Shown here one piece after another: positions 1 through 7,124 of a DNA stretch of 9,840 nt. Position numbers and translations under genes: made by a program. The stretch is from Candidatus Glassiibacteriota bacterium (GTDB taxonomy: Bacteria > Gemmatimonadota > Glassbacteria > GWA2-58-10), in the NCBI GenBank assembly GCA_030604975.1, contig JAUVUV010000049.1, positions 1 through 9,840 of the forward strand, read 5' to 3'. Each line of letters begins with the position of its first letter. Within the stretch, counting starts at the first letter, position 1. The notes under the pieces were generated by a model. That model made no database searches and was not told the origin of the DNA. It was given only the letters and a program-made list of their open reading frames with translations.

Positions 1-39
1 CCGGATTATTCATAAATTAGTAAGCTGTTATCTTTCCCC

Positions 40-62
40 GGGGCCTGGGGGGGGTGGGGGGG
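40..62 (+). other. G-run with G-quadruplex potential
   Basis: The plus strand carries GGGG (40-43), eight G (47-54) and seven G (56-62), separated by CCT and a single T. Four runs of three or more G with short loops meet the usual G-quadruplex rule. The last run is also the 5' side of the cloverleaf closing stem, so the two structures would compete. Confidence 0.5.
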
Positions 63-142
63 CGGCGGGCGCATGAAATGCGCGCCGTTGTGCAAAAGCG
101 CAACGGTCTGTGCGACCCAAGTCGCACAGCCGCCGCCCCCTC
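56..142 (+). other. Compact four-helix cloverleaf (possible ncRNA or DNA cruciform)
   Basis: Read as one strand, this 87-nt stretch folds into four helices that meet at one junction. The closing stem pairs 56-68 with 130-142 (13 pairs). Arm 1 pairs 69-74 with 78-83 (loop GAA). Arm 2 pairs 85-93 with 98-106 (loop AAAA). Arm 3 pairs 108-116 with 121-129 (loop CCAA). Only bases 84 and 107 are unpaired at the junction, giving 37 pairs in 87 nt. The two non-Watson-Crick pairs, 57-141 and 91-100, are G-U on the plus strand but would be A-C mismatches on the minus strand, so a plus-strand RNA is favoured if the product is RNA. I recognise no known RNA family. It lies about 100 nt before rnhB, so it could also belong to that gene's leader. 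Confidence 0.6.
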
Positions 143-240
143 CCTCGGCGGCTGATAAAAAATGTGAAAAATAAGTTATTAGCCCTGTCATGGTCTGGGT
201 TTCATGAATAATCCGGATTAAGTAAAGGCTGGTAGAAAAG

Positions 241-1206
241 ATGGATCTCAAGGGATTAAGCGTAGTTGCTATCAGGGCCATGCTCGAACCGATGGAAACC
301 GTGCCGGAAGAGCTTCTGGAGGCACTGTCGAATGACCCCCGCCGGCAGGTTAAGGATATCGGCGAGGCGCTCAGGCGGAAGCGGGAGCGAGAGGCTGAGG
401 AATTGGAAGAACAGCAGAGAATGCTGGAGTTTGAGCGCGGCTACCATGCGCGGGGTCTGGTTCGGGTGGCTGGAATTGATGAGGTGGGGAGGGGGCCGCT
501 GGCAGGCCCGGTGGTTGCCGCAGCAGTGATCTTTTCCCCGGAGGCTGAATATCCCCGAGCAAGAGACTCGAAAAAATTAGCCCCGGAAAGGCGCGAGGAA
601 TTGTTCGAGCAAATTCACAGATCGGCTCTGGCAATCGGTATCGGCAGGGTGGAGCACGAGGAAATCGACAAAATCAATATTTACAATGCGAGCCTGCTTG
701 CGATGTACCGGGCTGTAGAAGATCTCGAGGCTAAACCGGATGCCGTGCTTGTTGACGGAATGATGGTGCTGCGGCTGAATGAGAAAGTCCCTCAGGAAGC
801 CTTGGTTGAGGGAGACTGTCGCTGCCTCTCGATTGCCGCCGCCTCGATTGTGGCAAAGGTTACCCGGGACCGGCTGATGTGCGAGTATGACCTCACTTAC
901 CCAGGCTACGGTTTCGCCCGCCACAAGGGGTACCCTACCTCGGACCACTTCAAGGCGCTCAAGGTTCTGGGACCCTGCCCGATCCATCGAAGAAGTTTTG
1001 CGGCTGTTGCCGGCTGCGGCGATTTCAGCAGCAGGGAATGGGCAAGGTATTACGATGCACTGGCCGGGGCATCCTGCCTGGAGGAACTCGAACGGGTCGC
1101 AGTGGATATCAGGTCTGTGCGCGGTCTTTTGGCACCGGCAGAGCTGGCCAGCCTGCGCGCTCTGTACCGCAGTAAGAAGAAAACGCTGGCAGCTTCAGAG
1201 ACATGA
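241..1206 (+). CDS. rnhB: Ribonuclease HII with N- and C-terminal extensions
   Basis: This 321-residue protein is predicted to cut the RNA strand of RNA-DNA hybrids in the cytoplasm and to start removal of ribonucleotides misincorporated into DNA. The catalytic domain spans about residues 75-255. It shows GIDEVGRGPLAGP (D80, E81, and the GRG substrate-recognition motif at 83-85), DSKKL (109-113), VDG (D172), EGD (D192), AAASIVAKVTRDR (199-211) and HRRSF (249-253), so the four acidic catalytic residues are all present. Residues 1-74 resemble the N-terminal extension of Bacillus RNase HII (NDPRRQV, then a charged helix), which supports the ATG at 241; the Shine-Dalgarno sequence before it is weak. 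Residues 256-321 are an extra helical tail beyond the usual end of the family. The racemase gene follows 78 nt later with no terminator between, so the two may be co-transcribed. The family assignment is secure. Confidence 0.96.
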   Translation: MDLKGLSVVAIRAMLEPMETVPEELLEALSNDPRRQVKDIGEALRRKREREAEELEEQQRMLEFERGYHARGLVRVAGIDEVGRGPLAGPVVAAAVIFSPEAEYPRARDSKKLAPERREELFEQIHRSALAIGIGRVEHEEIDKINIYNASLLAMYRAVEDLEAKPDAVLVDGMMVLRLNEKVPQEALVEGDCRCLSIAAASIVAKVTRDRLMCEYDLTYPGYGFARHKGYPTSDHFKALKVLGPCPIHRRSFAAVAGCGDFSSREWARYYDALAGASCLEELERVAVDIRSVRGLLAPAELASLRALYRSKKKTLAASET

Positions 1207-1284
1207 GTTGTTGGAATTCACTGAAAAGAAAAACCTCACTATCTCTAGATTGGAATTATAAAGAAATTATTTCGGGATAAAAAG

Positions 1285-2796
1285 GTGCCTCGCAAGCTCA
1301 TATCTTTTTTAGCTGTTATCCTGCTGGCCGTTATTCTTCCGCTCTTTGCCCGCGAACTGCCAAAAGTTGCGCGGGTTCCCCTCGAGAATAGCTCAAGCCC
1401 CTTCTCATTCGACATATCCAGTTACAGAGGCGACCTCAATGCATTGCCAATTGGAGTTTTCGACTCCGGACTGGGCGGTCTCACAGTGCTTGCCCAGATT
1501 CTGAAACTGGACACTTTCAACAACTCCACCGGTGCGCGAGCAGCAGACGGTGTTCCCGATTTTGCCCTGGAGAAATTTATCTACCTGGGCGACCAGGCCA
1601 ACATGCCATACGGGAACTATTCGGCTGAAGGCAAAACCGATTTCCTGCGCGAACTCGTGCTCAAGGACGCAATATTTCTGCTCGGCAAACGTTACTGGCC
1701 GAGCCGGTCGGCTGAAAAGACGGCTTTCGACAAGCCCCTGGTCAAGGCGATAGTGATTGCCTGTAACACAGCCACGGCTTACGGAATAGATGACCTGCTG
1801 GAGGCTGTCGAGCTCTGGAAGGTGCCGCTATTCGTGGTCGGCGTGGTAAATGCGGGAGCAAGGGGAGCGCTTGCCAGGGCAGGCGGCGAAGGGGCGGTGG
1901 CTGTGATGGCCACTGTTGGTACCTGCAGCAGCATGGGCTATGTCCGGGCTGTGGACCAGGCCTGGCGCGAGGCGGGACTGGAACACCCGCCGGTTGTCCA
2001 ACAGGGCTGCCTGGGCCTGGCAGGCGCGATCGAGGGAGACCGCAGCTACATCGACCAGACCGGCGGCTACGGTGCCGCCGTATACCGGGGACCCTCGGTT
2101 TCGAACCCCATGGCAAGGATCGATACGGCTATTCTGTCGCGATACGGATTCGAGCGCAACGGGCTAATAGGAGATTTAGAGGCCACCGGTGTGCTTCGGC
2201 TCAACAGCGCGGAGAACTACATCCGCTATCATACCATGACCCTGGTGGAAAACTACAGGAACACCCGGCCGGAGACGCCGATCAGAGCGGTTATCCTGGG
2301 CTGCACGCATTTTCCGTTTTACACGGAAAGCTTCGCCGCTGCTTTCGAACGCCTTCGCGGTGTGAGTGCAGACGATGGCTCAGAGGTAAAGCCCTACGAG
2401 GCGCTTCTGTCGCAAAAGATAGATTTTATCGATCCCGCGGAGAATACTGCAGTCGAGTTGTACACCACCCTGCGCGCAAGGGGCCTTCTTCTCGCCGAAG
2501 GCACACAAGCGGCCATCCCCACCGATGAATTTTACATTTCGGTAACCAATCCCGGGCTGGCCGAAGTGGAGCTGGACAAAAGTGGAGCCTTCGCCTACGG
2601 ATACAAGTACGGAAGGCAGCCCGGCATGCTGGAGATCGAGTATGTGAAGCGGGTCCCGATGCACCGGGGCAACCTGTCTGCCGAGGCACTGGAAATGATC
2701 GAAGTCAGCACTCCCGAGGTGTGGAAACGCCTGGTGGAATTCAACATCAATGGCCTGCGCCTGAGCGGTGTTCCCGATTCCTTGAGATTAAACTGA
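1285..2796 (+). CDS. Exported Asp/Glu racemase family protein (MurI-like, enlarged)
   Basis: This 503-residue member of the aspartate/glutamate racemase superfamily probably interconverts L- and D-forms of an acidic amino acid by a two-cysteine mechanism. Landmarks are IGVFDSGLGGLTVL (56-69, with D60 and S61), YLGDQANMPYG (100-110), IACNTATAYG (158-167, first catalytic C160), ILGCTHFPF (337-345, second catalytic C340 with H342) and FIDPAENTA (381-389). Ordinary MurI is about 265 residues. Here there is an insertion near residues 258-330 and a C-terminal stretch after about 395. Residues 1-22 look like a signal peptide: basic start (R3, K4), hydrophobic core, then PLFA before R23. Export is odd for a cell-wall precursor enzyme, so a periplasmic role such as D-amino-acid recycling or release is plausible but inferred. 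It could also be membrane-anchored. The start is GTG at 1285, with GGGA 7 nt upstream. A hairpin terminator follows 8 nt after the stop. Confidence 0.85.
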   Translation: MPRKLISFLAVILLAVILPLFARELPKVARVPLENSSSPFSFDISSYRGDLNALPIGVFDSGLGGLTVLAQILKLDTFNNSTGARAADGVPDFALEKFIYLGDQANMPYGNYSAEGKTDFLRELVLKDAIFLLGKRYWPSRSAEKTAFDKPLVKAIVIACNTATAYGIDDLLEAVELWKVPLFVVGVVNAGARGALARAGGEGAVAVMATVGTCSSMGYVRAVDQAWREAGLEHPPVVQQGCLGLAGAIEGDRSYIDQTGGYGAAVYRGPSVSNPMARIDTAILSRYGFERNGLIGDLEATGVLRLNSAENYIRYHTMTLVENYRNTRPETPIRAVILGCTHFPFYTESFAAAFERLRGVSADDGSEVKPYEALLSQKIDFIDPAENTAVELYTTLRARGLLLAEGTQAAIPTDEFYISVTNPGLAEVELDKSGAFAYGYKYGRQPGMLEIEYVKRVPMHRGNLSAEALEMIEVSTPEVWKRLVEFNINGLRLSGVPDSLRLN

Positions 2797-2804
2797 CCAT
2801 GCTA

Positions 2805-2846
2805 AAAAGGGCGGCAAGGCTTTTATTATAGCCCGGCCGCCCTTTT
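2805..2846. terminator. Bidirectional intrinsic terminator between convergent genes
   Basis: AAAAGGGCGGC (2805-2815) pairs perfectly with GCCGCCCTTTT (2836-2846). An inner stem, GGCT (2818-2821) with AGCC (2830-2833), closes a small AT-rich loop. The plus strand ends in a T-run (2843-2846), and the minus strand reads into a T-run as well (complement of 2804-2808). It lies 8 nt after the racemase stop and 24 nt after the RND pump stop, so it can end transcription from both sides. Confidence 0.88.
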
Positions 2847-2870
2847 GCTTCCTTAAAAATCTCGCCAAAA

Positions 2871-5800
2871 TCAGCGAATCACGCCAGTGTCCTTCCTCCG
2901 GTCCACCTCCGGTTTGACATGCTTGATTTTGCGTGTAAATGCAGGCGGAATTCCCAGCTTATCGGTCAGGTCGCTGAGCATTTTGTACATCGTGGGCACC
3001 ACCACCAGGGTCAGTATGGTCGCAAAGGCCAGGCCGAAAATGACCGCCACACCCATCGGGCCCCACCACTGGGAACTTTCACCGCCGATCTGGAACTTGA
3101 GAGCGGTGAAATCGAACCCCACGCCGGTGGTGAGCGGGATAAGGCCGAGAATGGTTGTTATTGCTGTCAGCATGACCGGCCGGAAGCGCACCAGTCCCGC
3201 CTGGATAATTGCGTCATTTTTTTCAAAGCCGCGGATTCTGAGCTTCTGGATATAGTCAAGCAGCACGATGGCGTTGTTGACCACCACACCGGCCAGAGAG
3301 ATCACGCCCAGGCCGGTCATGATGATTCCGAATGAGGTTCCGGTGACCATCAGGCCGATCAGCACACCGATCATCGACAGGAGCACCGAAAACATGATAA
3401 TAAAGGGCGGAACCAGGGAATTGAACTGACTTATCAGAACCAGAGCGATCAAGAAAAGCGCCACCATGAGGGCACGCGAGATGAATTCCCGGCTTTCCTG
3501 CTGTTCCTCGTTCGCCCCGGTGAACTCGATGAAATAGCCGACAGGAAGTTCATGGCCGGTGAGCTTTTCCGTGCATTCGAGACGGGTCTCGTTTTCGTTG
3601 CGTCCCTCCACCTTGGCCGATACCGTGACCATACGCTTCATATCCTTATGCAGGATCGTGCCCAGCCCGCCGGAGGTCTCGATCCGCGCGATATTGGAAA
3701 GGGGGATCTGTTCGTCCTCGTAGAATATTTTGATGTTGCGCAAGTCCTCGATACTCTTGCGCCAGCGCTCGTCAAAGCGCACAGTGATGTCGTATTCGTC
3801 TTCGCCCACGCGGTACTTGGCAGCCTCGGTGCCGTTTATTGCCGTGCGTATCGTTGAGGCGATCTCCCAGGTATTGATATTCAGCAGGGCCGCCTTTTCC
3901 CGGTCCACTGTAACCGTGAGCTCGGGCCGGCCGGAGTCGTAATCATCCCTGATATCCACCACTCCGTCAACCGTGCGGATTATATCCTTTACCTCTCTGG
4001 CGATCCTGCCCAGAATCAGGAAATCCTCTCCGGAGATCTCGATATTGATTGGCAGGCCTGTGGGGGGACCCATTTCTTCCTCGTTGACCTCGATCTCCGC
4101 TCCGGTGATTTCGCTGAGCATGGTGCGCAGTTTGTCGCGAGTGACCTGGCTCGGCTGGGAGCGAAGCTCCATATCGGTCATGTCGATCATGATCCGGCTT
4201 TGATGGGTGGCGCCCCCCCCGCCAAAAGAGAAACTTATCTCGGCACCCTGGTGCCCCACGTTGGCCACGTAGTCCTGGACATCGGGTATCTGCCTGACAA
4301 AATCTTCGACTTCACCAGCCAGCCTGTTGCTGATATCGAGCCTGGTACCCGAGGGGGCGTTTATGTCGACGTAGAGCTTTTCCGGGTCCACCTTGGGGAA
4401 AAATTCGGTGCCGCGTCCCAGGAAGCCGTAGGTGAAGAGTATCAGCAGCAGAAGGGCGAGAGCGCTTGAGAACACGGTAAGTGGCCGTTTCATCGCGAAT
4501 TTGAGAAAACGGAGGTAATTGCGCAGGATCGGCCCCAGCCTGTCCTCCCGGGCCTCCAGTTTGGTGATCGGGCCGGTGGTGCGCATGAAACGCGAGCAGA
4601 CCGCTGGACTGAAAACGAGCGCTACAAAGAGGCTTGAGGAAAGAGTGATAATCACCGTTTTGGGCAGGTAAGACATGAACTCACCCACTATCCCCGGCCA
4701 GCGCAGAAGCGGTAAAAAGGCGCAAAGGGTGGTGATGGTAGAGGCTACAACCGGGCCTCCCACCTCAGCAGTGCCTACTCTGGCAGCTTCATGAATCTCC
4801 AAACCCTCCTGGTGATGACGGAAAATGTTTTCGATAATCACGATGGCGTTATCCACCAGCATTCCCACAGCGAGAATCAGCGCGAAAAGAATCACCATGT
4901 TGATTGTCTCCCCCAGCAGGGCGATGATCAGGAAGGTCAGTAACATCGACATCGGTATGGCGATACCCACCAGGAAGGCGTTCCTTACGCCCATTACCAG
5001 AAAAAGCACGGCCACCACGAGCACCAGCCCGCTGATAATGTTGTTCTCCAGGCTTTTGGTTGTGTCGCGGATATAGTCGGCAGCGTCGCCGGTAATTTTA
5101 AGTTCTATGCCAGCGGGCAGCTTTTTCTTCTGCTCCTCCAGTAGGGCTTTAACCTGGTCGGAAATTTCGATCTGGTTGGTGCCTGAGCGTTTCTGCACGG
5201 AGATAGAGACTGTTTCAACGCCGTTGAGCCGGCTGATCGAATCCTTTTCCTTGAAAGAATAGAGGACTCTGGCCAGATCGCGGATGTGAATGGGCCGTCC
5301 GCCTTTGACTAAAACCACGATATCTTTCATTTTTTCCGGAATCTTGAACTCTCCCGGCACGCGCACGAGATACTTGGTAGTGCCGAGGTCTATCGTCCCG
5401 CCGGGGATGGTGAGATGCTCGTTGCGCACCGCGTCAATCACGTCGTTTACAGAGAGGTTGTAATAGCGCAGGCGGTCAGGATCCAGGTTGATCTGAACTT
5501 CACGGGTCAGGCCGCCGGTCACGTTGGCGCCGATAACCCCGGGAATTGTTTCGATTTCGTCCTTGAGATCATCGGCGATTTTTTTCAGGCCCACCAGGTC
5601 CATGTTGCCCGAAACGTTGATAATAACCACTGGCAGATCCGAGAAATTTATCTCGGTGAGTACCGGATCTTCAGCATCCTCCGGGATATCGGGTTTGGCC
5701 AGATCCACCTTTTCGCGCACTTTCTGCAAGGCGTTGTCGATATCGGTTCCGGCGACAAATTCCACAGTGATCGAGGAGAAACCCTCGGCACTGGTGGAGC

Positions 5801-6041
5801 GGATTTCCTTCAAGTCCGACAGGCCTTTCAGCTTGCGCTCGATAGGGCGGGTAATCAGGTTTTCCACGTCCTCGGGCGAGACCCCGAAATAGGGTGTCGA
5901 AATGACGATAATCGGGATGGTGATATCAGGCGCAGCCTCCACGGGCAGGGTCTTATAGTTGTAAAAGCCCATTACAATGATAACGAACATCAGGACAAAT
6001 GTGCTCAGCCTGTTTTTCAGGGCGATATCAGTCACTAACAT
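2871..6041 (-). CDS. RND-family efflux pump, inner-membrane permease (HAE1/AcrB-like)
   Basis: At 1056 residues this is the usual size for an AcrB-type proton-driven pump that moves drugs or other amphiphiles from the periplasm or membrane into an outer-membrane channel. The order is TM1 (about 12-30), a first periplasmic porter region (about 40-330), TM2-6 (about 335-490), TM7 (about 520-540), a second porter region (about 545-850) and TM8-12 (about 853-1022). TM4 carries GMLVDNAIVIIENI (393-406), with one aspartate, D397, where AcrB has an Asp-Asp pair. TM10 carries VVVNNAIVLLDY (919-930), with Asn where AcrB has the relay lysine. Both patterns occur in HAE1 pumps outside the AcrB branch, so they do not imply a dead pump. 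AAGGA lies 11 nt before the ATG. The gene begins 7 nt after the adaptor stop and is the last of the operon. The substrate cannot be read from the sequence. Confidence 0.95.
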   Translation of the reverse strand: MLVTDIALKNRLSTFVLMFVIIVMGFYNYKTLPVEAAPDITIPIIVISTPYFGVSPEDVENLITRPIERKLKGLSDLKEIRSTSAEGFSSITVEFVAGTDIDNALQKVREKVDLAKPDIPEDAEDPVLTEINFSDLPVVIINVSGNMDLVGLKKIADDLKDEIETIPGVIGANVTGGLTREVQINLDPDRLRYYNLSVNDVIDAVRNEHLTIPGGTIDLGTTKYLVRVPGEFKIPEKMKDIVVLVKGGRPIHIRDLARVLYSFKEKDSISRLNGVETVSISVQKRSGTNQIEISDQVKALLEEQKKKLPAGIELKITGDAADYIRDTTKSLENNIISGLVLVVAVLFLVMGVRNAFLVGIAIPMSMLLTFLIIALLGETINMVILFALILAVGMLVDNAIVIIENIFRHHQEGLEIHEAARVGTAEVGGPVVASTITTLCAFLPLLRWPGIVGEFMSYLPKTVIITLSSSLFVALVFSPAVCSRFMRTTGPITKLEAREDRLGPILRNYLRFLKFAMKRPLTVFSSALALLLLILFTYGFLGRGTEFFPKVDPEKLYVDINAPSGTRLDISNRLAGEVEDFVRQIPDVQDYVANVGHQGAEISFSFGGGGATHQSRIMIDMTDMELRSQPSQVTRDKLRTMLSEITGAEIEVNEEEMGPPTGLPINIEISGEDFLILGRIAREVKDIIRTVDGVVDIRDDYDSGRPELTVTVDREKAALLNINTWEIASTIRTAINGTEAAKYRVGEDEYDITVRFDERWRKSIEDLRNIKIFYEDEQIPLSNIARIETSGGLGTILHKDMKRMVTVSAKVEGRNENETRLECTEKLTGHELPVGYFIEFTGANEEQQESREFISRALMVALFLIALVLISQFNSLVPPFIIMFSVLLSMIGVLIGLMVTGTSFGIIMTGLGVISLAGVVVNNAIVLLDYIQKLRIRGFEKNDAIIQAGLVRFRPVMLTAITTILGLIPLTTGVGFDFTALKFQIGGESSQWWGPMGVAVIFGLAFATILTLVVVPTMYKMLSDLTDKLGIPPAFTRKIKHVKPEVDRRKDTGVIR

Positions 6042-6048
6042 TTCCAGT

Positions 6049-7101
6049 TCAATCCTTTCTGCCTGTTACCCGTACCTGCTGTCCGTCCACAAGGTCCCGC
6101 TGTCCGGTGACAACCACTGTCTCCTCGGGATTCAGACCATTTGCCACAATTACCATACCGTTATTGGAGGCCCCGAGAGTTACATCTCTTTTGCGGACGT
6201 TTTCCCCTTCGAGCACGAACACGTTCCTTCCGGTTTCGGTTTCTACCAGCGCGGTCTGCGGCAGAACCAGGACATCCTGGTGGGTGTTTTTCAATACGCG
6301 GATTCGAACCATCATCCCGCCCCGGATAAGTTCTTTCGGATTATCCAGTTCAAACTCACAGGGAAAGGTGCGGCTGGCCTGATGAGCGCTGGCGGCTACA
6401 TAGACAAGCTTCGCCTGGAAAACCGTGTCAGGGAAAGCGTCGATATGGACCTCGGCCGTAATGCCTGGATGAAATGTGGAGACATCAAGCTCAGCCAGTT
6501 CGCTTTTGATTTTCATTTTCCCGCGGACCACCAGCCGGAAAAGCTGGCCTCCGGGAGGGACCATTTCTCCCCGATCTGCGTAACGGTCATCGATCATCCC
6601 GCTGAACGGAGCTTTGATAATCGCGCGTTCCAGCCTGCTTTCGGCAAGTTTCTCATTTGCCTCGGCAGCATCGTGTTCCACCTGCGCCTGAAGCCTCTGC
6701 ATCGGGGAGATGCTTCCGCGCTCATAAAGGGCTTTGGCTTTTTTCAAGCCTGCCTGCTTGAGACGGAGGTTCGCCTGAGACTCGGCCAGTTGGGCCTCGT
6801 ACATGTCCGCACTGACTTTTGCCAGAACCTGGCCTCTGCCGACCCGGTCTCCCCGGTCGGTGTGAAGTTCCATGACTGTTCCCCCGAGCTCGCTTGACAG
6901 GATCACATCATGAATCGATTCCGTATGGCCTGTCAGGGTCAGATATTCCTCCAGCACGGTCGGGTGGATGGTCTGCACCTCGACATTGGTTAGACGGGGC
7001 TGCCGGGACGCCTGCTCTTGAGATTCCTGTGCCTCACTTTGGATGCAGCCTGAAAGAGCCGGAATAAATAACAAACTGCACAGCAGATTTCTTTTTGACA
7101 T
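6049..7101 (-). CDS. RND efflux periplasmic adaptor lipoprotein (membrane fusion protein)
   Basis: This is a predicted 350-residue adaptor linking the RND pump to the TolC-like channel. Residues 1-19 form a lipoprotein signal ending in the lipobox LSGC, with C19 as the lipidated residue. The two halves of the lipoyl-like domain are GGTVMELHTDRGDRVGRGQVLAKV (73-96) and APFSGMIDDRYADRGEMVPPGG (164-185). A short alpha-helical hairpin (about 98-160) lies between them. A beta-barrel (about 190-270) and a membrane-proximal domain (about 275-345) follow. I place the start at 7101 because GGAG lies 7 nt upstream and the lipoprotein signal then has normal length. In-frame ATGs at 7134 and 7125 would add 11 or 8 residues; the one at 7125 overlaps the upstream stop as TAATG. 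The gap after the channel gene is 23 nt, which fits co-transcription. Confidence 0.92.
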   Translation of the reverse strand: MSKRNLLCSLLFIPALSGCIQSEAQESQEQASRQPRLTNVEVQTIHPTVLEEYLTLTGHTESIHDVILSSELGGTVMELHTDRGDRVGRGQVLAKVSADMYEAQLAESQANLRLKQAGLKKAKALYERGSISPMQRLQAQVEHDAAEANEKLAESRLERAIIKAPFSGMIDDRYADRGEMVPPGGQLFRLVVRGKMKIKSELAELDVSTFHPGITAEVHIDAFPDTVFQAKLVYVAASAHQASRTFPCEFELDNPKELIRGGMMVRIRVLKNTHQDVLVLPQTALVETETGRNVFVLEGENVRKRDVTLGASNNGMVIVANGLNPEETVVVTGQRDLVDGQQVRVTGRKD

Positions 7102-7124
7102 TTGATTTCTCCAGCTATTTTTCA

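Larger units (their letters stand above)
1..216. mobile_element. Candidate small non-autonomous element with terminal inverted repeats
   Basis: Positions 1-16 (CCGGATTATTCATAAA) and the reverse complement of 201-216 (CCGGATTATTCATGAA) match at 15 of 16 bases, the first 13 without a break. The right end sits in a 12-bp palindrome, TAATCCGGATTA (209-220). The left end is cut by the window edge, so its repeat may be longer. The interior has a G-rich run, a four-helix structure and an AT-rich tail (153-180), with no convincing protein. A short element with inverted ends around a strongly folding core is typical of MITE-like elements. No target-site duplication can be checked because the left flank is missing. 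It could instead be a conserved leader or an RNA gene with a fortuitous flanking repeat. Confidence 0.45.

Noticed and set aside
85..106. Integron attC-like hairpin
   Set aside because: The arms contain GTTG and CAAC, but the full attC core pattern (GTTRRRY with its partner and paired L boxes with an extrahelical base) is absent.
56..142. tRNA gene suggested by the cloverleaf shape
   Set aside because: The loops are only 3-4 nt, there is no anticodon loop, T-loop motif or D-loop, and the stem lengths do not fit a tRNA.
6..281. Minus-strand 91-codon open frame across the first 280 bases
   Set aside because: It runs through the cloverleaf and the G-run, giving proline and glycine homopolymers (PPPPHPP, GGGGG), overlaps the start of rnhB, and has no convincing family resemblance.
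5415..6897. Long plus-strand open frames (207 and 306 codons) opposite the RND pump and the adaptor
   Set aside because: They are antisense to well-recognised genes, their translations resemble no family I know, and GC-biased codon use in the real genes readily leaves the opposite frame open.
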